Source: Lentzea nigeriaca
Lineage (GTDB): Bacteria > Actinomycetota > Actinomycetes > Mycobacteriales > Pseudonocardiaceae
Length of the DNA stretch: 64,000 bases
Direction of reading: 5' to 3'
Assembly: GCF_016907955.1 (NCBI RefSeq)
Contig: NZ_JAFBCX010000002.1
Location: 806,001-870,000, forward strand
Of the stretch, positions 1-7,532 are shown in pieces. The stretch's first letter is position 1, and the number at the start of each line of letters is the position of its first letter. The notes below the pieces were generated by a model that saw nothing but the letters and a program-made list of their open reading frames with translations, was not told the DNA's origin and ran no database searches. The translations under genes and the position numbers were made by a program.

Positions 1-798
1 GACCGCCGTCTTCTCCGCCGCCGCGTGCAGGGCCTGCACGAAGACGCGCAGCCGGTTCTCGTCGCCGCCGAGCGTGAACGCCTCCTCGAACTGGTCGACG
101 ATCACCACCCGGTCGCCGACCGCGAGCTGCACCTCGTGTGCGAACTCGACCAGCACCTCGGAATCGGCAGCGGCCTCCAGAGTGCGAATCAGCTCCGGCA
201 CCTGGAGCGCGAACTCCTTCAGCGGATCCGTGCCGGGAGAAATGACGATGTACTCTTTGCTCAGGCGCGGCAGCACGCCCGCCTTCATCAAACTGGACTT
301 TCCGGCGCCGGACGCTCCGACGAGCATCGTGATGCCGTTTTCGGTCAGCCTGGCGAGAAGTGCGTTCGTCGCCCTTTCCCGCCCGAAGAACCAATTCGCG
401 TCCTGCGGTCCGAATGCGCTCAGACCCATGTACGGGCATACGGCGCTGTCTTCTTGAGGAGGTGTGTCCGTGTCGGTGACCGGGCTGGCGAGCGCCTCCT
501 CCCAGAGGGTGCGCCACGCGTCGAGGTCGTACAGCGCGTCGATCGCCGGCTGGGGCTTCCGCTTGCGCGCCTCGCCGACGAGGATCTCGAGGACGGCGCT
601 CAGCCCGCTGAACCTGGCGGGCACGTTGCGCCCGCGCCGCCAGTCGCTGACGCGTTGAGCCGGTACGCGAACCGGTCTGCCCTGCTCGTCCGTTCGGCGG
701 GCACGGGCGACCGACTCGGTGACCCGCTTCAGCGGTGGGTCGCCTGCCTCCGCGTAGAGCAGCGCAAAGCGCTCCGCGAAGACGCCACGGGGTCCCAA
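1..798 (-). CDS. nSTAND1-type NTPase with N-terminal HTH-like region (partial, C-terminus off left edge)
   Basis: Translating the minus strand gives an open frame from about 798 to the window edge. An N-terminal region of about 120 residues resembles the HTH-like head of actinobacterial STAND proteins. It is followed by SAFGPQDANWFFGRE, the hallmark entry to nSTAND1 domains, a P-loop GASGAGKSS (around 295-325) and a Walker B VVIVDQFEEAF (around 80-110). Family knowledge: such proteins usually continue into WD40 or TPR sensor repeats and act in signalling or conflict; that part lies outside the window. The start is uncertain: TTG at 798 follows a GGAGG-like site, and an in-frame GTG lies at 861. 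The long plus-strand open frame over the same bases is its shadow. Confidence 0.75.
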   Translation of the reverse strand, partial: MGPRGVFAERFALLYAEAGDPPLKRVTESVARARRTDEQGRPVRVPAQRVSDWRRGRNVPARFSGLSAVLEILVGEARKRKPQPAIDALYDLDAWRTLWEEALASPVTDTDTPPQEDSAVCPYMGLSAFGPQDANWFFGRERATNALLARLTENGITMLVGASGAGKSSLMKAGVLPRLSKEYIVISPGTDPLKEFALQVPELIRTLEAAADSEVLVEFAHEVQLAVGDRVVIVDQFEEAFTLGGDENRLRVFVQALHAAAEKTAV

Positions 799-974
799 GC
801 GGCCTCCACCTCGTCCGGACCGGAAAACTCCGACCGCCCGTCTGAGCTGCGGTGCGGGCACCGGACAGGCCGTCAGCAGCCCACCCTAACGAGGTGGTCT
901 GACAACCTCGACCCCACGTCCTTCACAAGACCGGGAGACCGTCACAGTGGTAGTGGCTGACTGGGGCAAAACTT

Positions 975-1012
975 CCACGGCTGAGGAGCACTGGGGGTCT
1001 CCTCAGCCGTGG
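975..1012 (-). terminator. Perfect 14-bp hairpin downstream of the LCP gene
   Basis: CCACGGCTGAGGAG (975-988) pairs with CTCCTCAGCCGTGG (999-1012) around a 10-nt loop. It lies just past the stop of the minus-strand LCP gene, so it is read as its terminator. No long T tract follows, which is usual for high-G+C actinobacteria. Confidence 0.7.
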
Positions 1013-1049
1013 CCTCGCCCGAGCGAATGGCAGGGCGCCGCCTGTTAGG

Positions 1050-1949
1050 TCAGGCCGCCTTCCACAGTGCGTCCGCCTCTGGTTGCTTGGGCTGGACCCG
1101 GTTCGGGTCCGGCAGGTACGTCTCCGTCGGCAGTGTCACGTAGGTGATGCTCCCCGGCTTCAACGCGGTGAGTTTTCCCGCGAGATCCGCCAGTTTGGCG
1201 ATCGAGCCGATCTCCTCGTCCGTCACGATTGATTTCGTGAGGATGTCGGCGAGCGTGAACGTTTTCTGCGGGCTGGCGAGCCAGTTCTCGTTGGCGAGTT
1301 TCTCGCTCAACGCCCGCATGAAAAGATGCTGGTTCCTGATTCGGTTGAGGTCGCTGCCGTCACCGATGCTGTAACGCGTTCTGACGAATGCGAGCGCCTG
1401 CGTTCCGTCGAGCTTGGTGGGCCCGGCCGGCACGTGCAGCCCGCTCTTCTCGTCGTCGATCGGCTCCGGGACGTTGATGTCGATGCCGCCGAGCCGGTCG
1501 ATGACGTCTTTGAAACCGTTGAAGTCGATCTGCACGAAGTGGTCGATCCGGATGCCGCTCATCTGCTCGACCGTCGCCACCGTGCACGCCGCCCCACCCG
1601 TGGCGAAGGCGCTGTTGAACGTGGCGATGGCGGCCGGTGGGTGGGTGCCGCACCTCGGCCGCGGCACCATCGTGTCGCGCGGGATGCTGACGACCCTCGC
1701 CTGATCACCCGCGGCGTTGAGCTGCACGACCATGGCGGTGTCGGACCGCCCGTCGTCCTTGCCGATCAGGAGGATGTCGAGCGGACGGCCAGGCGTCGAC
1801 GGAGGCCTGGCGTTTCCGATCTCCTTGGTGAGATCGACGGTCTTGAGGTTGCCCTCGAGCCGCCAGTAGGAACCCCCGACCACGACGCCCGCCGCGACGA
1901 CCACGGCGGCCCCCGAGACCGCGAGCCATCGTTTCAAGTGGACGTTCAT
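1050..1949 (-). CDS. LytR-CpsA-Psr (LCP) family protein
   Basis: 299 aa with a short cytoplasmic N-terminus, one membrane anchor (about residues 8-28) and an extracellular LCP catalytic domain. Visible LCP features are LDILLIGKDDGRSDTAMVV, the VVSIPRDTMV strand with its conserved Arg-Asp, the GGID motif and ALAFVRTRYSIGDGSDLNRIRNQ with the R-x5-D-x2-R pattern. Family role: transfer of undecaprenyl-linked glycopolymers such as arabinogalactan or teichoic acid precursors to peptidoglycan outside the membrane. Length fits the short single-domain members with no C-terminal extension. A strong hairpin follows the stop. Confidence 0.9.
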   Translation of the reverse strand: MNVHLKRWLAVSGAAVVVAAGVVVGGSYWRLEGNLKTVDLTKEIGNARPPSTPGRPLDILLIGKDDGRSDTAMVVQLNAAGDQARVVSIPRDTMVPRPRCGTHPPAAIATFNSAFATGGAACTVATVEQMSGIRIDHFVQIDFNGFKDVIDRLGGIDINVPEPIDDEKSGLHVPAGPTKLDGTQALAFVRTRYSIGDGSDLNRIRNQHLFMRALSEKLANENWLASPQKTFTLADILTKSIVTDEEIGSIAKLADLAGKLTALKPGSITYVTLPTETYLPDPNRVQPKQPEADALWKAA

Positions 1950-2055
1950 ACCTCCGACGGTCCCGGCTGTTTGTCCAGATCCCGTCGGTGGTTTGTCATG
2001 GTTGTGTCACTATTTCGGTGTCGGGCCGTGCACGCAGCGAGTACAAAGCGTTGGC

Positions 2056-2523
2056 ATGACAGTCCGTCTCGCAGAGCTCGCCGACGCGCCGGCCGTCGCC
2101 TCGGTGCACGTGAAGTCCTGGCAGACCACCTACCGAGGCCAGATTCCGGACGAGGTGCTCGACAACCTCTCCGTCGAGGAGAGCCAGGCGATGTGGGAAC
2201 GCGCCATCCCGCGCGGCGAGGTGTGGGTGGCGCTGGCCGGCGACGAGGTCGTCGGCTTCGCCTGCACCGGTCCGTCCCGCGAGGTCGAGGGGATCTTCCA
2301 GTTGTACGCGATCTACTTCCTGCCGTCCGCGTGGGGAAGCGGCCTGGCCACGCCACTGGCGCAGGCCGCTCTCGGCGACGCCCCGGACACGATCGTCTGG
2401 GTGCTGGAGGACAACACACGTGCTCGCAGGTTCTACGAGCGCCTCGGCTTCACCCTGGACGGCGTGACCCGCGAGGAGAACTTCGGGACGACCGTCGTGA
2501 AGGAACTCCGCTACCGCCGCTAA
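2056..2523 (+). CDS. GNAT family N-acetyltransferase
   Basis: About 155 aa from MTVRLAELADAPAVASVHV. It shows the GNAT layout: an N-terminal strand-helix, then LYAIYFLPSAWGSGLATPL in place of the acetyl-CoA-binding motif A, and a C-terminal NTRARRFYERLGF motif B that is nearly invariant in this family. The substrate cannot be inferred. The open frame extends upstream to 1993, but those residues do not look like GNAT sequence. The 3' end overlaps the stop of the convergent gene by 4 nt. Confidence 0.85.
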   Translation: MTVRLAELADAPAVASVHVKSWQTTYRGQIPDEVLDNLSVEESQAMWERAIPRGEVWVALAGDEVVGFACTGPSREVEGIFQLYAIYFLPSAWGSGLATPLAQAALGDAPDTIVWVLEDNTRARRFYERLGFTLDGVTREENFGTTVVKELRYRR

Positions 2524-3278
2524 CGCGTGAAGCCTCCCCACACGGCGTGATCACGGCCGGCTGCCGTGGCCATCACGCCGAAGCGGTCGGCCTTCCCGTC
2601 GCGAGCGCCGCGGGTGTGGTTGTACTGCACCGCGAAGATCTGCTGTGCGGCCGGCACGGTGCGCCCCGACTTGAGGTCCCAGCGGTACACCACCTCACCG
2701 TCGATCTCCCGCACGCTGACGGTGAAGTCGTCACCCGGCGCCGTCTGCCACTGGCCGGAGCTCTGCACGCCGCCGGTCTGAGCGATGTGCACCTCCACCG
2801 TGAGCTTCGACAACGGCTGAGCGACGTCGAGGACGAGCCGATCCTGGGTCCAGTAGGTGTGGCTGGCAGGATCGACGGTTCCCTTCGACGACAACGGTCC
2901 GTCCGCCAGCCGGTCGTCCGTGGTCGACGGCGGGTTCGTGGTGGTGCCGGGTGTCTCCACGATCACGACCGGAGGAGCCTCCGAGGTGCGGGTGGGGCTG
3001 GGTGACGTGCTCGTCGTCGTGCTCGGTGCGGCGGGGATGGTCGTCTCCGGCGGCGGGCTGGTGTGGACGATGCCCGCGAAGGCGATTCCCGCGGTGACCA
3101 GGACCCCGGCCGCCGCCACACCGGCGAGCGTCACCTTGGACCACGACCTGGCGATGCCGGACGCGGGCCGAACCGACGCGGTGGCCATGCCGCGGTTGAC
3201 GCGGGCGAGCATCCGGGCGCGGTCCGGCTGATGTGCTTCTGCCGCCTCCCGCAGCTGCCTGCTGATCTGCTCGTTCAC
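2520..3278 (-). CDS. Membrane-anchored anti-sigma-like partner of the adjacent sigma factor
   Basis: About 252 aa starting at a GTG that overlaps the sigma-factor stop (GTGA), so the two are translationally coupled. Layout: a short cytoplasmic helical head of about 40 aa, one transmembrane helix (VTLAGVAAAGVLVTAGIAFA), a long Thr/Ser/Pro-rich extracytoplasmic linker, and a globular C-terminal domain of about 120 aa without cysteines. Coupling with an ECF sigma gene suggests an anti-sigma or sensor role. I do not recognise a ZAS (HxxxCxxC) zinc site, so this is inference from position and topology. Confidence 0.65.
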   Translation of the reverse strand: MNEQISRQLREAAEAHQPDRARMLARVNRGMATASVRPASGIARSWSKVTLAGVAAAGVLVTAGIAFAGIVHTSPPPETTIPAAPSTTTSTSPSPTRTSEAPPVVIVETPGTTTNPPSTTDDRLADGPLSSKGTVDPASHTYWTQDRLVLDVAQPLSKLTVEVHIAQTGGVQSSGQWQTAPGDDFTVSVREIDGEVVYRWDLKSGRTVPAAQQIFAVQYNHTRGARDGKADRFGVMATAAGRDHAVWGGFTR

Positions 3279-3805
3279 CGGCTCACCCTCCCCGCGGCCA
3301 CGTTCCCCGCCGCTCGCGCGCCGAGCACGCGTTCCAACTCGGCCATCCCTTTCGAGGTCTGGCTCTTCACCGCGCCGACCGAGATCCCCAGCGCGAGCGC
3401 GGTGTCCTTTTCCGACAGGTCGAAGGCGTGCCGGAGGACGACGCACGCCCGCTTGCGGAACGGCAACCGGTCGAGGGCCGCCCGGACGTCCATCACCGCG
3501 GCGACGTCCGGGTTCTGCACCTCCTGCGGACCACGTGACCAGAACAGGGCGATCCGCCGCCGTTCCCGCGTCGTGGCGCGGATGCGTTCCCGCGCCATGT
3601 TCGCGACCACGCCGCGGGCGTACGCGAGCGGGTGCTCGGCCTCGCGCAGCCGGTCCCAGCGCTGCCACAGGGCGACCAGCGCGTCCGCGGCCAGGTCGTC
3701 GGCGGCGTTCGTGTCACCGGTCAACAACCAGGCGAAGCGGGCCAGTTCGGCGTGGTGTCGATCGAAGAAGTCGTGGAACTCCGCCGATCTGCGGTCGACG
3801 ACCAT
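3275..3805 (-). CDS. SigE-family ECF RNA polymerase sigma factor
   Basis: About 176 aa from MVVDRRSAEFHDFFDRHH. Region 2 is FHDFFDRHHAELARFAWLLTG followed by AADDLAADALVALWQRWDR; region 4 is LDRLPFRKRACVVLRHAFD and a helix-turn-helix (ALALGISVGAVKSQTSKGM). It directs RNA polymerase to a regulon that cannot be identified here. The start was chosen at 3805 because a GAGG-type ribosome site precedes it and the upstream extension is Pro/Arg-rich. Coupled to the downstream membrane protein by a 4-nt overlap. Confidence 0.88.
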   Translation of the reverse strand: MVVDRRSAEFHDFFDRHHAELARFAWLLTGDTNAADDLAADALVALWQRWDRLREAEHPLAYARGVVANMARERIRATTRERRRIALFWSRGPQEVQNPDVAAVMDVRAALDRLPFRKRACVVLRHAFDLSEKDTALALGISVGAVKSQTSKGMAELERVLGARAAGNVAAGRVSR

Positions 3806-3918
3806 GGTCCTCACTCTCGGGGCCGGTAGGTGCGGCAACTTACCTGTGCCGTGGTCAGGACGGATCGCCGTGATGGGTGCGTGTCCGCCTCTGGCCAGGT
3901 GTGGACACGGGCTTCTTC

Positions 3919-4163
3919 ATTGCGGTAACTCCCAGAGTTCGATCGTCTTCGGCCCCTGGTTGCCGCCGCTCGCGGAAAGGTTTCCGTCCGAGCGGAAGTT
4001 TTTCCAGCCGCGTTGGATGGTGATCTCCTCGATCAGGGTTGCGTCCTCGTCGAGCGCACGGACCTTCATCCGGGCGGGGGCGTTGCCGGTCCTCGGTGTA
4101 GCCCCGGTGGCGCACGCGTGACCAGGTGACCTTCGTGTCGATGGACTTGTCGCTGTTGCTCAT
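3919..4163 (-). pseudogene. Small frameshifted coding remnant, unknown family
   Basis: Two frames together look like one small protein of about 81 residues. The first begins MSNSDKSIDTKVTWSRVRHR and reaches GYTED; the second continues from NAPARMKVRAL through EEITIQRGWKNFRSDGNL and ends WELPQ. The switch falls near 4085, in a run rich in C, so it is either a real frameshift or a sequencing error. No family recognised. The residue mix (Trp, Glu, Lys, Asp) is more protein-like than the surrounding shadows. Confidence 0.45.
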
Positions 4164-4304
4164 GTAGCACCGCATGGTCGGAGTGCCGGTTTTCGTTCTC
4201 GTTGCCCAAATAGGACTCGGACGAGTCCTGGTGGAACCTGTCGAGCGCCTGACCAACCGCACCGCCTAAACGATCTTGTCGGACCTCGCCACCACACTGG
4301 AGCC

Positions 4305-4681
4305 ATGTGCTGGGAATGTGACACCAAGGCGGCATGGCGGATGTACCTGGACCTGGTCCGCGGCAAGATCCACGACTACGGCTGGTATGTCCGAGGCATT
4401 CAGCTGCGCGACGCCGCAGACCTGCTGAACGCCGAGGCGGCGTACCAGGTCTTCCACAACGACCCCATCGCCGGCCAGAAGTTCCGGCTCCGAGACGGCC
4501 CACTGGTGCCGTCCCGGTGGCGGAGCCGTCCGCACACTTGAAGATCGCCACAGCCCTGTACGGCTCCGCGGTGTCCGCAGTGCAACTCGTCCACGCCGAC
4601 AAACGCGGCCATTGGCCGTGGGAACCCGGCTACCGCGGGGTGCCAGGAGGGCAACCGGTACTGGGCGTTGCTACCTCATAG
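4305..4681 (+). pseudogene. Degenerate DUF4262-like gene
   Basis: The start MCWECDTKAAWRMYLDLVRG followed by KIHDYGW matches the conserved beginning of DUF4262 proteins. The central YTVGLT-type segment expected next is absent, and the frame jumps to a later DUF4262-like stretch (DAADLLNAEAAYQVF). The frame then ends at 4541, while the expected C-terminus (VQLVHADKRGHWPWEPGYRG, ending QPVLGVATS) continues in another frame to 4681. So there is one internal deletion and one frameshift near 4510. The function of the family is unknown. Its end overlaps the convergent LysR gene. Confidence 0.65.
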
Positions 4682-5543
4682 TCTGGCTGACGACGGCGGC
4701 GGCCGGTGAGCTCAAACTGCCGTGCACCAACTCGGTGCGATGCACCAGGGCCGGCGCGGCAAGCGGCACCGCAACCAGATCCGGCCGACTTCGCTTCACC
4801 CGCTCGGGCAACACCGCAAGTCCAGCACCGGCCGCCACCAGGGCCAGCAACACCGACCGCTCCGCCCCGTCGTACGTCAACCCAGCCCGAAAGCCGTCAG
4901 CCACAACCCGAAGCCCCGTCAGCGGAACGGAGGCAGCCGGCGCGTCGATCCACCGCGCGTCCGCAAGATCACCCAACCGCACCGCAGCCCGAGTGGCCAA
5001 CGGGTGATCACCAGGCATCACAACCACAAGCGGACTCTCACTGACCACAACGGTAGTGAACGTCCCAATCTCGACCAGCCGCAACGGATCACTGGGCGCG
5101 ACCACACCGTCGACCAGCCCGATCTCCAACTCACCCCGAGCCACACCCGCGGCCACGTCATCGGCCCCACCCGCCGACAACGTCACCGTCACGTGCGGCA
5201 TGTCCCGCTGCACCTCGGCAAGCCGCTCCACCAAGCCTTCGCCATCCGCCATCGGCGAAATGCCCACTCGCAGCTCAACGGGTTGCTTGCCAGAGATCCT
5301 GCGGACGTCAGCCCTCGCTGCGTCCAACCGCAACAGAATCGGCCCGGCATGCTCGAGCAACCGCCGCCCAGCCTCGGTAGGCCCCACCGGACGCCGCCGC
5401 AACAGGCTCACGCCGAGATCGGTCTCCAACGCTGCGATCTGCTGGGACACAGCCGACTGCGTGTACCCCAACTCATGCGCGGCAACGGAAAACGACCCGA
5501 GACGCGCCACGGTCACAAACGTCCGAAGCAGATGCGGATCCAC
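4671..5543 (-). CDS. LysR family transcriptional regulator
   Basis: 290 aa from a GTG at 5543 (VDPHLLRTFVTVARLGSFS). The N-terminal winged HTH is typical (SVAAHELGYTQSAVSQQIAALE, then LGVSLLRRRPVGPTEAG), with a two-lobe effector-binding domain after it (residues about 90-285). It is divergent from the amidotransferase-like gene at 5618, its likely target. A perfect palindrome with the LysR T-N11-A pattern lies 2 nt upstream of the start codon, which suggests autoregulation. The frame stays open far upstream, but that segment is Arg/Gly-rich shadow of the neighbour. Confidence 0.88.
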   Translation of the reverse strand: MDPHLLRTFVTVARLGSFSVAAHELGYTQSAVSQQIAALETDLGVSLLRRRPVGPTEAGRRLLEHAGPILLRLDAARADVRRISGKQPVELRVGISPMADGEGLVERLAEVQRDMPHVTVTLSAGGADDVAAGVARGELEIGLVDGVVAPSDPLRLVEIGTFTTVVVSESPLVVVMPGDHPLATRAAVRLGDLADARWIDAPAASVPLTGLRVVADGFRAGLTYDGAERSVLLALVAAGAGLAVLPERVKRSRPDLVAVPLAAPALVHRTELVHGSLSSPAAAVVSQTMR

Positions 5544-5544
5544 A

Positions 5545-5563
5545 GCATCAGTGTCACTGATGC
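5545..5563. promoter_or_regulatory. Palindromic LysR operator candidate
   Basis: GCATCAGTG-T-CACTGATGC is a perfect 9-1-9 inverted repeat containing T-N11-A, the classical LysR-type box. It sits between divergent lysR and the amidotransferase-like gene and touches the lysR start region. Confidence 0.6.
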
Positions 5564-5617
5564 ACCCACCAGAAAGAGTCGTTTGTCTGATGTGGAGCCC
5601 ACCAACACGATGGAGCC

Positions 5618-6331
5618 ATGACCCGCACCGCCCGCGTGGCCCTGACAGGCGACCGCTCGCCGCTAGTCCGCTCCCACACCCGAATCCCACGCCTGCTGGA
5701 AGCCCTACGCCTCCGCGACGGACTGACCCTGGACGCCTACTGGGTGGCCACCGACGACGTGCCGGCCACCCGCATCGAAGACTTCGACGGCGTCTGGGTC
5801 CTCCCCGGCAGCCCGTACCGCAGCGAAGCGGGCGCCCTCTCCGCCCTCCAAACGGCCCGCGAACACAACATCCCCCTGCTGGGCACTTGCGGAGGCTTCC
5901 AACACGCCCTCCTGGAGTACGCCCAAAACGTCTGCGGCGTCTCCTCCGCAAGCCACGCCGAAACCGCCCCCTCCGCCGAGCACCAGATCGTCGTCCCCCT
6001 GACCTGCTCCCTGGTAGGCCACGAGGGAGCGGTGCACGTCAAGCCCGGCTCACTCGCAGAGCGGGCCCTCGGCGCCGAACGCTCCATCGAGCGTTACCAC
6101 TGCGCCTACGGCCTGAACCCGTCGTACGCCGACACGCTGACCGCCCACGGTCTCCACTTCACCGGCCACGACGACGAGGGCGCGATCCGCATCGCCGAAC
6201 TGCCGACGCACCCGTTCTACCTCGTGACGCTGTTCCAGCCGGAACTGGCAGGTGACGGCGACACCTGCCACCCAATCGTGCGCGCCTTCGCCGAGGCGAC
6301 CGTCGCCAATGCCGCCCGCCCGCTCCGCTGA
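5618..6331 (+). CDS. CTP synthase C-terminal-region-related amidotransferase-like protein
   Basis: 237 aa, a stand-alone class I glutamine amidotransferase fold. Visible are VWVLPGSPYRSEAGALSAL, the nucleophile elbow LLGTCGGFQHALLEYA with the catalytic-type Cys near residue 91, and RYHCAYGLNPSY. At the C-terminus the canonical His-Pro-Glu reads FQPEL, so the catalytic His appears replaced by Gln. It resembles the family annotated as CTP synthase C-terminal region-related protein, whose function is unknown. No synthetase domain is adjacent. Divergent from the LysR gene, which probably controls it. Confidence 0.8.
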   Translation: MTRTARVALTGDRSPLVRSHTRIPRLLEALRLRDGLTLDAYWVATDDVPATRIEDFDGVWVLPGSPYRSEAGALSALQTAREHNIPLLGTCGGFQHALLEYAQNVCGVSSASHAETAPSAEHQIVVPLTCSLVGHEGAVHVKPGSLAERALGAERSIERYHCAYGLNPSYADTLTAHGLHFTGHDDEGAIRIAELPTHPFYLVTLFQPELAGDGDTCHPIVRAFAEATVANAARPLR

Positions 6332-6448
6332 CGTCGACTTCACCCAAAGGTCGAGCTCCGACCGAGAAGTTGGCGCAAGGGATTGTCTCGGGCGTGTCGT
6401 GCCTCGGGCCAGCGGCGTTTGTCTGTTCAGTCCCCATAGTCTTCGCTC

Positions 6449-6946
6449 ATGACGACCGCTGAGTCCGGAGCTTTTTCGAGTGCGACTCTTGAGGAGTACC
6501 TCTCCTTGATCGACGAACTGCTCACACAGCCTTTCCCGGAGACGAATTTCCATGACGACACCGGGTGCGGCGGACCTCGGCATCATGTGCGCATCCTGCG
6601 GGCCAGCCAGGAGTTCTGGGATGACGATGACGGCCAGGTTGCGCGCGACGCTGACGCGGACCTGCGGGTATACCTCAACGCCCTGATCGCAGCCCTCACA
6701 GCACGCTGGGGCGAACCGCTCGTCGTCGACCTGTGGCCATATCTGCGGGCTGGCTTCGAGGGGAAGACGGTGTCCGAGCCGATCAACTTCCTGAGCCAAC
6801 TGGCTGGAAGCATGCAGGCGTGGCCGCACCGGGATTCCGGCCGTTGGCTCGGGCTCACCATTGGCCAGGAGGACAAGGAGCTACCGCTCGAACTACTCGC
6901 GGCGGTCGGCCAGTCCCTTGCGCTTGACTCAACTGCGTCCTGCTAA
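6449..6946 (+). CDS. Hypothetical protein
   Basis: 165 aa, acidic, no signal peptide or membrane segment. It contains HHVRILRASQEFWDDDDGQVA and a C-terminal part rich in Trp and Leu (VDLWPYLRAGFEG, RWLGLTIGQEDKELPLELL). I do not recognise the family. Codon use is normal for the chromosome. It is the last intact chromosomal gene before the integrated element. Confidence 0.6.
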   Translation: MTTAESGAFSSATLEEYLSLIDELLTQPFPETNFHDDTGCGGPRHHVRILRASQEFWDDDDGQVARDADADLRVYLNALIAALTARWGEPLVVDLWPYLRAGFEGKTVSEPINFLSQLAGSMQAWPHRDSGRWLGLTIGQEDKELPLELLAAVGQSLALDSTASC

Positions 6947-7044
6947 TCACACCGCTGGTTACCTACGCCAAGGTGTACCGCTTTCCTTCGGCAGCGCAAG
7001 TGCTCGGCCTACCGCTCGGTGCTGGAGGTTGGGCTTTCTGTGCT

Positions 7045-7191
7045 CTTAGCTCCTTTGGGGATGGTTTCGAAATGACGTTCTCGCGGCCGGTCAAGGGGTC
7101 GATACCGGCGTAGACGCGGCCCCTCACCGAGCCGCTGGCGAGGGTGTCGATGCTGCCGCGTACGCGCTGTCGCCTGCCTTGCGGGTGCCAT
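7045..7191 (-). pseudogene. Remnant of a second integrase N-terminus
   Basis: The minus strand encodes SGSVRGRVYAGIDPLTGREN and, after a frame change, HFETIPKGAK. These align with the N-terminus of the element's own integrase (PSGSLRVVVYAGVDPLTGLR, RHETIPKD). An ATG at 7191 followed by a CGCAAGGCAGG stretch shared with the intact gene marks the old start. At least two frameshifts are needed and nothing recognisable follows past about 7045. It lies immediately outside the left 61-bp repeat with the orientation and spacing that intact int has to the right repeat. Confidence 0.72.
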
Positions 7192-7272
7192 GACCGGAAA
7201 CATTTGCCCGTTCATGTCATGACTCATGTCGCATGAGGGAGGGGAGGTCGTCTTCAGTGTCCGCTGAAGCGA

Positions 7273-7308
7273 AGAGCCTCTGACCTGTTTTGGCAGGTCA
7301 GAGGCTCT
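7273..7308. terminator. 15-bp hairpin beside the left att repeat
   Basis: AGAGCCTCTGACCTG pairs with CAGGTCAGAGGCTCT (6-nt loop). It corresponds in position and partly in sequence to the hairpin beside the tRNA at 24120-24159. With it, the preceding TCGTCTTCAGTGTC is also shared between the two ends. Confidence 0.6.
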
Positions 7309-7312
7309 GTCG

Positions 7313-7373
7313 TTCACCCGGCGAAAGGTGGTGCCCCAGGCAGGATTCGAACCTGCGACACACGGTTTAGGAA
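7313..7373. repeat. Left attachment site: 61-bp direct repeat holding the 3' half of tRNA-Arg
   Basis: These 61 bases are identical to 24161-24221. Bases 7329-7373 match the tRNA-Arg 3' half from the anticodon loop to the encoded CCA. The identity stops just after the anticodon, typical for tyrosine-recombinase attachment sites in tRNA genes. The 5' half is missing, so this is not a working tRNA. Confidence 0.93.
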
Positions 7374-7429
7374 TGTGCTTTTCGGGCCGAGATTGCCACT
7401 CTACCTGCAGTTTTACTGTCACGAACGCT

Positions 7430-7488
7430 CGCACCATGTGCCGCCTGGTCTCGGTTGGGCCACAGTTCGCACCACGACCCGCACCACG
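7430..7488. promoter_or_regulatory. Possible integrase arm sites, left end
   Basis: CGCACCACG occurs at 7468-7476 and 7480-7488, with a one-mismatch copy CGCACCATG at 7430-7438. The same box lies beside the right end at 24062-24070 with a variant at 24074-24082. Placement just inside both attachment repeats suits arm-type integrase or excisionase binding; inference only. Confidence 0.4.
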
Positions 7489-7532
7489 CTCGTTCAGACG
7501 CCGCTGCGCGGGCTGTTGCTGAGGCTCGGCGT

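Noticed and set aside
25-960. 311-aa open frame on the plus strand
   Set aside because: Antisense shadow of the nSTAND1 gene; the minus strand carries recognisable P-loop and Walker B motifs in the codon-aligned frame.
1326-3005. 559-aa open frame on the plus strand
   Set aside because: Runs across the LCP gene, the acetyltransferase and the anti-sigma-like gene; Arg/Gly/Pro-rich composition and no domain, so a G+C-driven shadow.
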